Source: a virus | DNA length: 39,078 nucleotides | IMG/VR virus record: IMGVR_UViG_3300020160_003682 | Span: 1 to 39,078 of that record | Direction: 5' to 3' (one strand) | Part shown: positions 7,055 through 13,923 of the stretch, piece by piece | Layout of the letters: every line of letters begins with the position of its first letter | Position numbering within the stretch: the first letter of the stretch is position 1 | Made by a program: the position numbers and the translations under genes | The notes under the pieces: model-generated | Database searches by the model: none | Told to the model about the DNA's origin: nothing | The model's input: the letters and a program-made list of their open reading frames with translations, nothing else

Positions 7055-7090
7055 CAAAAAGCCTCTCGAAATTCGAGAGGCTTTTCTATT
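7055..7090 (-). terminator. Intrinsic terminator after the L,D-transpeptidase-like gene
   Basis: On the minus strand, AAAAGCCTCTCGAA-TTCGAGAGGCTTTTTG: an almost uninterrupted 14-bp stem just after the stop at 7086. Confidence 0.85.
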
Positions 7091-7694
7091 TTATGTCTTT
7101 GGATTCTATCAAAGTATATGTGAATGAATTTCCGTGTATCTTCGCGGCCTTCTTGACGATCTTCATGAACTCGTCGAAGTCCTTTACCCTCTTGAACACC
7201 TGACATCCGGCCGACCAGTTTTCCACCCATGTGGAATCCTTCCCTGCCTTGTGTATGTTTATTCCATACACGCCTTCTGTTATCTTTTCGACGTCGTACT
7301 CGAGGTCGAGGTCGGCGTCTCTGTATACCTTAACGGGATTCTTCTGCCTGAGCGCCTCGTATTTTCCTTGGTGTAGGCCTATCATGTGCGAGCCTCTGTA
7401 TTGTCCGGGAACCAGCCTGGCGCATCCTCCCGATATTCCCATCTGCTTCCATTCGAGCATAGACTTTTTTCCAGGATCGGTGGTGTTGCTCCATTCGAAA
7501 TACTGCCACGCTCCTTTTTCGTCTTTGAACGATATTGTCAGAGAGTCGTCGAATACGTTTGTTACTTTGCTTCCGGTAGATGAGTTCCTGACTCCTACGA
7601 TATTGACGTCGTATCCTTTGTTGGATTTGTCTTCGAACCAGACGTAGCCTTTGGATTTGACTGCTGCTTCGATCTTTTCTCTTGTATAAGACAT
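7086..7694 (-). CDS. L,D-transpeptidase-fold protein, candidate lysis or cell-wall enzyme
   Basis: 202 residues from ATG 7694 (MSYTREKIEAAVKSKGY). This start is preferred to an ATG 27 nt upstream because an A-rich leader ending AAAATA directly precedes it. Mid-protein is KPGQYRGSHMIGLHQGKYEAL-like (here LVPGQYRGSHMIGLHQGKYE). The C-terminal part has GINIHKAG...WSAGCQVF, the H...S-x-G-C pattern of the YkuD/L,D-transpeptidase active site with Cys as nucleophile. Such enzymes act on peptidoglycan stem peptides. Similar stand-alone proteins occur in Bacteroidota and their phages. There is no signal peptide, so export would need a holin. A structural relative without enzymatic activity is the main alternative. 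Confidence 0.7.
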   Translation of the reverse strand: MSYTREKIEAAVKSKGYVWFEDKSNKGYDVNIVGVRNSSTGSKVTNVFDDSLTISFKDEKGAWQYFEWSNTTDPGKKSMLEWKQMGISGGCARLVPGQYRGSHMIGLHQGKYEALRQKNPVKVYRDADLDLEYDVEKITEGVYGINIHKAGKDSTWVENWSAGCQVFKRVKDFDEFMKIVKKAAKIHGNSFTYTLIESKDIK

Positions 7695-7714
7695 TATTTT
7701 ATTTTTATTTTTTA

Positions 7715-7891
7715 TTACCAAGAATAGTGGGTTTTTATATAGCTTTCAACTTCTTTATCACCTTCGACTCCCCATATTGACCATTCATCATGTTTTACTT
7801 CTTGAAGAAATACTTTTTTATCTTCAACCCATTTTTGAATAGAATTCTCCAAAACCTTTGATATTTTGACCTTCTTCAGATGCCATATTTC
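7715..7891 (-). pseudogene. Frame-shifted C-terminal extension of the gene ending at 7824
   Basis: In the frame shifted by one base relative to the upstream gene, an open stretch runs without ATG to TAA at 7715. Its protein-like text includes VLENSIQKWVEDKKVFLQEV, then KHDEWSIWGVEGDKEVESYI and KTHYSW. Removing one base near 7838-7845 (AAAGGTTTTGG) would join NIK to VLENSI and lengthen the upstream protein from 129 to about 165 residues. It may be a real frameshift mutation, a sequencing or assembly indel, or a +1 recoding site. It fills what would otherwise be an unexplained 130-nt gap. Confidence 0.6.
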
Positions 7892-8213
7892 TCATATGAT
7901 TGTCATGAACTGTGTGAGATGATTCTGGTCCACCCAATAGAGGCTTTTCTTCGCGTTCTTCCGAATGACCGGCGAGGAAGTTAAATACTTCTTCTACGTC
8001 GTCTTTCGAGGTCGCGATGTGGTCTAGCGCCCAGTTGTGTCCGTTCGTAAGGATCTGGTCTACTTCCGCTTCGTCCATTTCCAGCATCTCGTCGACCAAT
8101 CTCTTGATCGTCTTGAGGTTTCCGAAGAACATATAGTTCTGTTGCTCTTGATGCTCTTTGATATGTGAGTATGTGCTATTTTCGTTGAATGATTCGAATC
8201 TTTCGATTTCCAT
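7824..8213 (-). CDS. CTS-bearing small phage protein, probably frameshifted at its end
   Basis: 129 residues as read. The N-terminus MEIERFESFNENSTYS resembles the other capsid-targeting-like peptides here (K/R-F-E-S-F-N-E). The middle (FFGNLKTIKRLVDEMLEMD, HNWALDHIATSKDDVEEVFN) looks like a conserved helical phage domain. From about residue 85 the codon use becomes AT-richer, and the last 13 residues (GFGEFYSKMG) look out of frame: a natural-looking C-terminus continues one frame away to 7715. Packaging in the head is inferred from the N-terminus only. Confidence 0.65.
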   Translation of the reverse strand: MEIERFESFNENSTYSHIKEHQEQQNYMFFGNLKTIKRLVDEMLEMDEAEVDQILTNGHNWALDHIATSKDDVEEVFNFLAGHSEEREEKPLLGGPESSHTVHDNHMRNMASEEGQNIKGFGEFYSKMG

Positions 8214-8230
8214 ATTGTGTTTTTGTTTTT

Positions 8231-8240
8231 ATATATAAAA
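8231..8240 (-). promoter_or_regulatory. TTTTATATAT promoter box
   Basis: Minus-strand TTTTATATAT 18 nt before the ATG at 8213, followed by an A-rich leader. Confidence 0.45.
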
Positions 8241-8281
8241 AATAAAAAAGTAGAATATGCCGACTTATCGGAAATATCTGC

Positions 8282-8289
8282 TATATTTG
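8282..8289 (+). promoter_or_regulatory. Possible Bacteroidota-type -7 element
   Basis: TATATTTG fits the TAnnTTTG consensus known for Bacteroidota primary sigma factors, 28 nt before the ATG at 8317. A convincing -33 TTG is not seen, so this is weak. Confidence 0.3.
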
Positions 8290-8316
8290 TCGAATACTAT
8301 CGAAATTCAATAAGAG

Positions 8317-8730
8317 ATGAAGATATACAAGATATGCACCGACATGACACAGGAAAGAGACGAAGAGCTCAAATCGCTTCTTACTAGAGAGGAAGAGAAG
8401 CAGATCTTCAGATACTTCGAGGATGGAAACATCACCTATGATATAGTAGGAGACGACGGGCTCGTGAAGGTCTATTTTCTATGCGCAGAAGAAGTGCTGG
8501 AGTATGTAGTGGCTCTTTTCTATAAGTACGAAGTCAAGTTCTCGATCGAGGACATAACGAACGACTTCCTTATTGGCCGAGTAAGCATCGACGACAATGA
8601 CTTTCAAAAATATCTGCTAGAGAATCTCGACATAGACACGATACTGGACAAGATAAACGAATTCGGAATAGAATCTCTCACCAAGACGGACATAGAAATA
8701 TTGGAATCAAAAAAAAGAGATACTGCATAG
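8317..8730 (+). CDS. Hypothetical protein with C-terminal ILDKI module
   Basis: 137 residues. The first ~100 residues are an alpha/beta domain of unknown family (MKIYKICTDMTQERDEELKS, then VYFLCAEEVLEYVVALFYKY). Residues ~106-130 carry DTILDKINEFGIESLTKTDI-EIL, a short helical module shared with two other proteins in this window and, from memory, with the C-termini of Bacteroidota proteins including rhomboid-family ones. The stop codon lies in the loop of the following terminator, so the end of translation and of transcription nearly coincide. It is a single-gene plus-strand unit among minus-strand genes. Confidence 0.75.
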   Translation: MKIYKICTDMTQERDEELKSLLTREEEKQIFRYFEDGNITYDIVGDDGLVKVYFLCAEEVLEYVVALFYKYEVKFSIEDITNDFLIGRVSIDDNDFQKYLLENLDIDTILDKINEFGIESLTKTDIEILESKKRDTA

Positions 8731-8745
8731 TATCTCTTTTTTTTA
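8710..8745. terminator. Bidirectional terminator with the stop codon in its loop
   Basis: AAAAAAGAGATACT-GCAT-AGTATCTCTTTTTTTT. The TAG of the plus-strand gene (8728-8730) is part of the hairpin, and the minus-strand gene ends at 8747. Confidence 0.88.
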
Positions 8746-8746
8746 T

Positions 8747-9163
8747 TTAGAATTTTCTTCCGCCTGGTCCGCCTTCAGAATCTCCTACAGAAGTGATGTC
8801 TTGCCATTTGTCGCCTTCTTTCTTGACGGTCTTGCATCTGTCGAAGTGTATTTTTGCGAATTCTTCTTCTTTGACGGTCTTGGCGTCCGCGTCTTTGTAT
8901 AGATAGTCGTATACGCTAGGTGCGAATTTGGAACCGTATGCCAAGCTCTTTTTCTCGTCGAAGCCGAAGCTTTCAGCCCAGTCGATGAATTTCTTTTTTA
9001 AAGATTCTTTGGAGAGCTTTCCTGCCTGAAGCGATGCCCAGTTAGCATTGATATCTTTTGACCACTCACCATCTTTAGGACCGAAAAGACCCTTTATGAA
9101 TTCTTCGTTCATAGAGTCGTTTTCTGCGTATGAAAACGATTCGAATGTTTTTAAATGTTTCAT
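8747..9163 (-). CDS. CTS-bearing small protein, putative head-packaged protein
   Basis: 138 residues. The N-terminus MKHLKTFESFSYAENDSMNE closely resembles a T4-type capsid-targeting sequence, with M-N-E as a possible cleavage point. The mature part is soluble and mixed-charge (WASLQAGKLSKESLKKKFID, then SLAYGSKFAPSVYDYLYKD) and ends in a Gly-rich basic tail. It shares MKHLK.F with the gene at 31023. An AATATATA box and A-rich leader precede it. The molecular role is unknown. Confidence 0.7.
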   Translation of the reverse strand: MKHLKTFESFSYAENDSMNEEFIKGLFGPKDGEWSKDINANWASLQAGKLSKESLKKKFIDWAESFGFDEKKSLAYGSKFAPSVYDYLYKDADAKTVKEEEFAKIHFDRCKTVKKEGDKWQDITSVGDSEGGPGGRKF

Positions 9164-9190
9164 GTTTGGTTTTTATTTTTGTATTTTAGG

Positions 9191-9200
9191 TATATATTAA
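9191..9200 (-). promoter_or_regulatory. TTAATATATA promoter box
   Basis: Minus-strand TTAATATATA, 27 nt before the ATG at 9163; the leader is A-rich (AAAATACAAAAATAAAAACC). Confidence 0.55.
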
Positions 9201-9229
9201 TTCTATAAATCGTTTTTTTTTCAAAATAT

Positions 9230-10129
9230 CTATAGCTTCTTCTCGAAGAGATAGAGGTCGTATAGTGTGTTTCCCTTGACGTTCTTTATGCTTTTCAGCA
9301 CCTGCCCAGTTATGGAATCGAGAACTTTGAATACTCCTATCTGCTTTCCCTTTTCGTCCTGCACCTTGACGGTGTTTCCTGGTTGGCCGAGCGCGCCCAA
9401 TATCGCCATGTATTTGTTTCCATATATGCTCTTCAAGAATGATATCCTGACCGCCGTCGTGTCTTTGATGTTGTTTATGTAGGCGTTTTCCATCGCCTTT
9501 CTGAGGTCTAGCTGGCTGGCCGTGTCTTTAACCACTATGGTCGCGAACTTTCCTGGCTCTCCTACCGTTACTTCTTCTCTGTCTTGTATCTTGTTCTGGT
9601 TTACTAGGCTGGTCTGGTTTCTCCTGATTTCGTTGAAGTCTGCCCTTGCTATGATTCCGCCTCTCATCCCTTTGTCGTACATGTTGTATCCAGAAGGAGG
9701 AAGCCTGTAGAATGATCCAGTGAAAGTCATAGAGAGTATCCTGTCTGTCCTGAACATCCTCCATATCTTGTTTATATGCCTCTTCTGCGAAACGGACCAT
9801 CCGTTGAGGTGCCATCCTCTCAAAAGCGGCTTTCCTTTGCCGGACCTTCCCAAGACCATAGGATAAATCACGCGTTCGTGGCCGGCAAAATGAGAGTCTT
9901 CTTCTCCTTTGTAGTTGATGAGGAATATCATTCCGTACTTTATCGCCTTTATCATCGTCTGCTCGCTGTATTTGATAGGCTCGTTGATAGGTATGTTGGC
10001 GATGTCCTTGACGTTCTTCAGAGAGAACCTAGGTATGAACTCGTTGTCTTCTATGAGCTCGTATCGCTCTTTGACTACGAATTCGACAGGCTTCGTGTTG
10101 TAGTATGCTCTCGTCTGCTTTAGATTCAT
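9230..10129 (-). CDS. WYL-like domain protein
   Basis: 299 residues from ATG 10129 (MNLKQTRAYYNTKPVEFVVK). An upstream in-frame ATG at 10177 is rejected because the promoter box lies between. Residues ~60-150 show IFLINYKGEEDSHFAGHERV, IYPMVLGRSGKGKPLLRGWH and IWRMFRTDRILSM. This follows the WYL order: a Y-strand, 'ERVIYP..L', an 'LRGWHL' strand and a closing 'R-x-DRI' strand. WYL domains are Sm-like ligand-sensing regulators that often bind nucleic acids. No helix-turn-helix is seen, so it is not a typical WYL transcription factor. The C-terminal half is beta-rich (VKVQDEKGKQIGVFKVLDS) and unassigned. Confidence 0.6.
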   Translation of the reverse strand: MNLKQTRAYYNTKPVEFVVKERYELIEDNEFIPRFSLKNVKDIANIPINEPIKYSEQTMIKAIKYGMIFLINYKGEEDSHFAGHERVIYPMVLGRSGKGKPLLRGWHLNGWSVSQKRHINKIWRMFRTDRILSMTFTGSFYRLPPSGYNMYDKGMRGGIIARADFNEIRRNQTSLVNQNKIQDREEVTVGEPGKFATIVVKDTASQLDLRKAMENAYINNIKDTTAVRISFLKSIYGNKYMAILGALGQPGNTVKVQDEKGKQIGVFKVLDSITGQVLKSIKNVKGNTLYDLYLFEKKL

Positions 10130-10130
10130 A

Positions 10131-10144
10131 AGGTATATATTAAT
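10131..10144 (-). promoter_or_regulatory. AATTAATATATACC promoter box, 4 nt before ATG
   Basis: On the minus strand the box runs AATTAATATATACCTT into ATG at 10129, with four bases between TATATA and ATG. Confidence 0.5.
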
Positions 10145-10204
10145 TGCCCGTTCTCTAGAAATGCCGGAATGGCCCATTATATGAAAAAAAGAGCTTTGTT
10201 TTTT

Positions 10205-10214
10205 TAATATATAT
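10205..10214 (+). promoter_or_regulatory. TAATATATAT promoter box
   Basis: TTTTTTTAATATATATCG with its TATATAT 20 nt before ATG 10235, followed by an A-rich leader. Confidence 0.55.
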
Positions 10215-10234
10215 CGAAAAACAAAGCATTCTAT

Positions 10235-10981
10235 ATGTCTATTAGCAGCAGAGAAGACGCCAACAAATACTATCAGCTCGTGAATGAGCTTGTCGACGAA
10301 TACATGTCTAAAGGAAAGATCAGGCCGTCCAGCCTGAAGAGATATCTACAGCCGGGCAGCGAGAGGTTCAAGAAGTTTCTCCAGAGGAACAAGCTCAACG
10401 AGATAACCGGAATAGACAGGGTATTGGAAGACGTCATCGAGGACAGGGCAAGCATGGAATCGGACGGCGTTCTGACTTTCGAGAGCTTCAAGATATTCGA
10501 AAGCGACGAGTTCAGGGCTTCGAGTCTGAAGCAGTGCATCTACAGAGGGCTGGAAAAGGCAGACGTAGAGATGGAGAAGGCGCTGGCCGACTATTTCGAC
10601 ACGAATCTAGGGTCGATAGACGTGATAGATTCAGACAAGCACGTATTCTATATAGAAGACCAGAACGCAGAGGCGATATGCCTGACGCTGGAAGAGATGA
10701 GGACCATAGAGGACAACATCGTAGAATATCTATATTCTGAGCTGAAGAAGAAAGAGATAGAGCTTATAGACAAAATGACCGGAGACCTTACCATAAACAT
10801 AGGAGATTTCATAGCGACGAACGACGCCGTATTCGACGCCTTCGACGCCGCGATCAGGAAGAAGCTAGACGAAGGGATATTGGCAAAGCTGATAGAGAAC
10901 CTGATTGCTGGAGACTATCCAGGAATGGCGGAGATGGCCAATATAAGGAACTACTATATCTGGTATTGGGAAAAACAGTGA
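10235..10981 (+). CDS. Hypothetical helical protein, 248 residues
   Basis: Almost entirely helical and acidic. It contains VLTFESFKIFESDEFRASSL at about residues 79-98, which is similar in wording to the F-E-S-F capsid-targeting-like peptides but internal. It may mark a junction between two domains, or be coincidence. The N-terminal ~70 residues (YYQLVNELVDEYMSKGKIRP, SSLKRYLQPGSERFKKFLQR) look like an independent unit. It is a stand-alone plus-strand gene with its own promoter box, followed 60 nt later by a terminator. No family recognised. Confidence 0.7.
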   Translation: MSISSREDANKYYQLVNELVDEYMSKGKIRPSSLKRYLQPGSERFKKFLQRNKLNEITGIDRVLEDVIEDRASMESDGVLTFESFKIFESDEFRASSLKQCIYRGLEKADVEMEKALADYFDTNLGSIDVIDSDKHVFYIEDQNAEAICLTLEEMRTIEDNIVEYLYSELKKKEIELIDKMTGDLTINIGDFIATNDAVFDAFDAAIRKKLDEGILAKLIENLIAGDYPGMAEMANIRNYYIWYWEKQ

Positions 10982-11043
10982 AAAACATGCAACATCATGA
11001 TATACAAATAGCATATATCACGGAATTGATATTGTCAGAAACG

Positions 11044-11073
11044 AAAAAAGAGAGCCTTAGCTCTCTTTTTCTT
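11044..11073. terminator. Bidirectional intrinsic terminator
   Basis: AAAAAGAGAGC-CTTA-GCTCTCTTTTT between the plus-strand gene ending 10981 and the minus-strand gene ending 11072. Confidence 0.88.
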
Positions 11074-11773
11074 ATTCCAATATCGTCTTCAGCTTGGCTT
11101 CTCTGATAAGCCCTTTCGTCGCCGAATTCTTCAGATTGCTTTCTATCGCTTCGAATATCTTCTTTCTAGAAAAGAATCCTGCGTATGCCGTGTCTAGCCC
11201 GTCGTTTTGCGCAAGAACTCTTATGAAGAGGTTTGGCTGTATCCTCACTACGAATTTGTCCAGTATTATTTCTAGTTTCGATCCTTCTTTCGCCTTTTCG
11301 ATGCATTCGAATATGAATGCCTGTTCCATTTCTGGTCCGTAGTTGAACGGAGAAGCCTCGAATCCTATCGCCTTCAGGAATCCTATCGCTATCTTCACTT
11401 TTTCGTACCTGCATTTCGATTTCGTCTCGGTGTCGTAGTAGGAGAATCTCGAAGGCATCTCTTCGAATTCTTCTTCCGTGCCTATGTGGTAGGCGCCTTC
11501 TTCGAGCAGCGAGTCTAGCTTGATGTCTCTCTTCGCGGCTTCGTCGTATGCTCTCTTCTTCTTTATGTACCCTGTAAGCTTTGTGTCGAACAGGAAGTGC
11601 GTCTTTCCTGTTTCTTCTGCCAATCTCTCGCATTCGTCTATCAGATACGATTCTATCTCGCTTCTCTCGTATGAGAAGACGTTTTCTTCTACTGTCGACT
11701 CTTCGAGGATCGTGTCTTCTTCTATCTCTATCGCAGTTGTTCCATCTGGAAGCGTCACTTGCTTTATGCTCAT
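11072..11773 (-). CDS. Hypothetical phage protein, 233 residues
   Basis: The start is MSIKQVTLPDGTTAIEIEED at 11773, because that ATG overlaps the upstream stop as ATGA, a classic translational-coupling junction; a longer reading would overlap the upstream gene by 67 nt. The protein is acidic and alpha/beta, with an N-terminal strand-rich leader and helical middle (SEIESYLIDECERLAEETGK). It has one lysine-rich stretch (GYIKKKRAYDEAAKRD) and ends in a charged helix. No membrane segment or known motif. It is the last gene of a four-gene minus-strand operon (13827 to 11072). Confidence 0.72.
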   Translation of the reverse strand: MSIKQVTLPDGTTAIEIEEDTILEESTVEENVFSYERSEIESYLIDECERLAEETGKTHFLFDTKLTGYIKKKRAYDEAAKRDIKLDSLLEEGAYHIGTEEEFEEMPSRFSYYDTETKSKCRYEKVKIAIGFLKAIGFEASPFNYGPEMEQAFIFECIEKAKEGSKLEIILDKFVVRIQPNLFIRVLAQNDGLDTAYAGFFSRKKIFEAIESNLKNSATKGLIREAKLKTILE

Positions 11774-11994
11774 GCTATCGCGTAGTTTTTTTCGTGGTCT
11801 AGCTCTTTTTTCAAGAAGAGCGTTAGAACATGGCATTTTTCGTATTCTTCCGATTCTTCGAAGAACGCTATCATTTTTTCTATGAATTCTCTGCTATATG
11901 GCTTCAGCGCCACATCGTAGGGCTTTCCTGACGATATTCTTTCGTAGTTGCTGTTCATGAGGTATGAATAGCTTCTCAATACTAGCTTTTCCAT
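11770..11994 (-). CDS. Small hypothetical protein, 74 residues
   Basis: MEKLVLRSYSYLMNSNYERI then PYDVALKPYSREFIEKMIAF and EEYEKCHVLTLFLKKELDHE: a helical protein with one Cys. Its ATG overlaps the stop of the upstream gene (TAATG) and its own stop overlaps the next start (ATGA). It therefore sits in a tightly coupled operon, probably expressed at a fixed ratio with both neighbours. Function unknown. Confidence 0.72.
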   Translation of the reverse strand: MEKLVLRSYSYLMNSNYERISSGKPYDVALKPYSREFIEKMIAFFEESEEYEKCHVLTLFLKKELDHEKNYAIA

Positions 11995-12626
11995 TATTTC
12001 TGGCTTTGGCTGTTAAGGAATTCTATTTCTTCTTTCGTAAGCTTCTTTATGCCTACTTTGTTTATCTTGTCCAATATCGAATCTACGTCTAGCATGGATT
12101 CGTTGTTGCTTATTATCTTCTCTACGTCCGATTCTTCTTTGATCGATTCTCCTATGTTCGTCGATTCTCCTAGGTTCATCGCCTTCAGCTCTTCTTCGAA
12201 CTTTCTCACTTGAGATTCTAGCTCTTCTCTAGATATGGTGACCCCAAGAACCTGCACGACATCCTTTATCTGCTTTCCATATTCTAGCATCATAGCTTCT
12301 TCTAGCTTTTTGGCCGTGTCTCCTTTCATTCCTTCGGTCGAATGCAGGCATTTTCCTTCTTTGAATATGCAGAATACTTTTTTGTCCATAAGGTATACTA
12401 TGTTTACTTTTCCATAGTCTTTCAGCTTTAGGTCCACCATAGAGGTCATGTTCAGCCTGCTTACGAATACGGACTTTCCTTCTCTTATGCACTCGATCGT
12501 TTCGGCGAACTGCTTTTCTCTGTCTTTTCTGATTGACGCGGCCTTGGCTATTTCTGATATCTTCCTTAGTATCACCGCAGACGCGACTCCTGCCGCGAAC
12601 AGCAGATATAGCTTTAAATCTTCCAT
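11994..12626 (-). CDS. Membrane-anchored hypothetical protein with C-terminal ILDKI module
   Basis: 210 residues. Residues ~5-22 (KLYLLFAAGVASAVILRK) form an N-terminal membrane anchor with a positive flank after it, so most of the chain is probably cytoplasmic. The middle (EGKSVFVSRLNMTSMVDLKL, VNIVYLMDKKVFCIFKEGK) is a beta-rich domain. A helical linker with two GES motifs leads to the C-terminal DSILDKINKVGIKKLTKEEI-EFL module, also found in the genes at 8317 and 17180. The start lies 1 nt from the stop of the nucleotidyltransferase. Role unknown; a membrane tether displaying the module is one reading. Confidence 0.72.
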   Translation of the reverse strand: MEDLKLYLLFAAGVASAVILRKISEIAKAASIRKDREKQFAETIECIREGKSVFVSRLNMTSMVDLKLKDYGKVNIVYLMDKKVFCIFKEGKCLHSTEGMKGDTAKKLEEAMMLEYGKQIKDVVQVLGVTISREELESQVRKFEEELKAMNLGESTNIGESIKEESDVEKIISNNESMLDVDSILDKINKVGIKKLTKEEIEFLNSQSQK

Positions 12627-12627
12627 A

Positions 12628-13827
12628 TTACAGATTATATATAATTTTTCTTATTTTGATCAGCAGATTGTCTACGAACTTCTCGTCTACTTTGTCTGGG
12701 AGCGCCGAATCCGCGAACAGCCTGTCGATTTCCTCTATTTCCGCCTCTACTTCGGATATGAGAGTATCTAGGTCTATCGCTCCTCTCCTGATAGAGATGA
12801 GGTACTCCGTGTCCTGCCTTCTCACGTTGATTCCCTTTCCCTCCGCGATTTCTCTGGCCATCGACATAAGCCTTTTCGAGTGCATCATGTTCTTTCCGTC
12901 TATCTTCTGCCCGTGCGTCTTCACCTCCACCCATCTGGCCTCGTTCTTCTTCTCTAGCCATTCCTGGTATTCCTTGTACTCCTTGCAGTGCTGCGAGTAT
13001 CCGTCTTTGTTGTAGTAGATGTTGCAGATTGGCTTCTCGCCTTTTGGAATAGAAGATAATCTAAGTGCATTTGACTCCGCGACATTTGCACCTTCACCAG
13101 TCTTTACAAGACCTTTATAACCAAAACCCATTGGGTAACCCTTTTCTTTAAGTTCTTGTTTTAATTTATTTCGATACTCTTCACTATATACTTCAGAGTG
13201 ACATAATGCTGCACTTTCATCAAAATATACCGCATATACATCCCTAGCATTTGGAACATTTACAACTCCACAAAACTTCTCATCATAGATATAACGTTCA
13301 ATACTATCTCCATTCCATTTTTTCCACGGAATCGATCTCTCTCCGTCGATCACATAGACGAAGTCGAGCACGTCCTTTCGAGTCACTTTGTCTTTCTCCC
13401 AGTTCTGCTTCTTGTTCTGTCCCTTCGCCTTCTGTATCTGCATCTTCCCGTATCCGCCGAAAGACTTTGAGCATATCTTCGTTATGAACTTATCTCTGTT
13501 CTGAAGGACTTCGTCGAATGCCGGATGCTTGTACACGACGCAGTCTTCTGGAGTGTTTAGCAGTTCCAGCACGGTTGGGTTGTTTGATGCCAATAGGTTC
13601 AGGAACCTCTTTATCTCGTAGATGACGATGTCGTTCTTGTCGTCGTTTATCTGCTCTTTGTATCCGTTGCCGAGTATGTCGTCAATTGATTGTATGAAAA
13701 CGCCGGCGTAGTCGGTGTCCGACGTCTCTACGCTTGTTCCGTATGCGCGCGAGCCCCTGATCACGAGCAGCAGCGGCTTGGCCCCTGTCGATTTATCCTC
13801 TATCAGCTTCTCTAGTTCTTCTCTCAT
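12628..13827 (-). CDS. Predicted nucleotidyltransferase (PF10127/YcgL-like, pol-beta superfamily)
   Basis: 399 residues from ATG 13827 (MREELEKLIEDKSTGAKPLL). This start is chosen because the promoter box and a leader with AAAGG lie directly upstream. The pol-beta core is clear: LLLVIRGSRAYGTSVETSDT-DYAGVFI, with the G-S-R-A-Y-G helix turn and the D-x-D metal pair (SDTDYAG), then the third strand NDIVIYEIKRFLNLL. These enzymes transfer nucleotides; the substrate is unknown for the phage versions. The C-terminal ~70 residues (RRGAIDLDTLISEVEAEIEE) are a typical helical tail. A ~280-bp patch (about 13045-13330) has AT-rich codon choice unlike both flanks, yet the frame is intact. Confidence 0.88.
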   Translation of the reverse strand: MREELEKLIEDKSTGAKPLLLVIRGSRAYGTSVETSDTDYAGVFIQSIDDILGNGYKEQINDDKNDIVIYEIKRFLNLLASNNPTVLELLNTPEDCVVYKHPAFDEVLQNRDKFITKICSKSFGGYGKMQIQKAKGQNKKQNWEKDKVTRKDVLDFVYVIDGERSIPWKKWNGDSIERYIYDEKFCGVVNVPNARDVYAVYFDESAALCHSEVYSEEYRNKLKQELKEKGYPMGFGYKGLVKTGEGANVAESNALRLSSIPKGEKPICNIYYNKDGYSQHCKEYKEYQEWLEKKNEARWVEVKTHGQKIDGKNMMHSKRLMSMAREIAEGKGINVRRQDTEYLISIRRGAIDLDTLISEVEAEIEEIDRLFADSALPDKVDEKFVDNLLIKIRKIIYNL

Positions 13828-13848
13828 TTGATTCGTGCCTTTATGCAA

Positions 13849-13858
13849 AGATATATAT
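13849..13858 (-). promoter_or_regulatory. AATATATATC promoter box, also TAnnTTTG
   Basis: Minus-strand AATATATATCTTTG, 22 nt before ATG 13827. It contains both the phage box and TATCTTTG, a match to the Bacteroidota -7 consensus. Confidence 0.5.
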
Positions 13859-13890
13859 TTTGGGAAATATTGCGAAATGGCGTACGCGGA

Positions 13891-13902
13891 TTTTAATATA
13901 TA
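13891..13902 (+). promoter_or_regulatory. TTTTAATATATA promoter box
   Basis: A clear example of the box, 21 nt before ATG 13924, with an A-rich leader. Confidence 0.6.
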
Positions 13903-13923
13903 ACCAAAACTCAAAAGAAAGAC

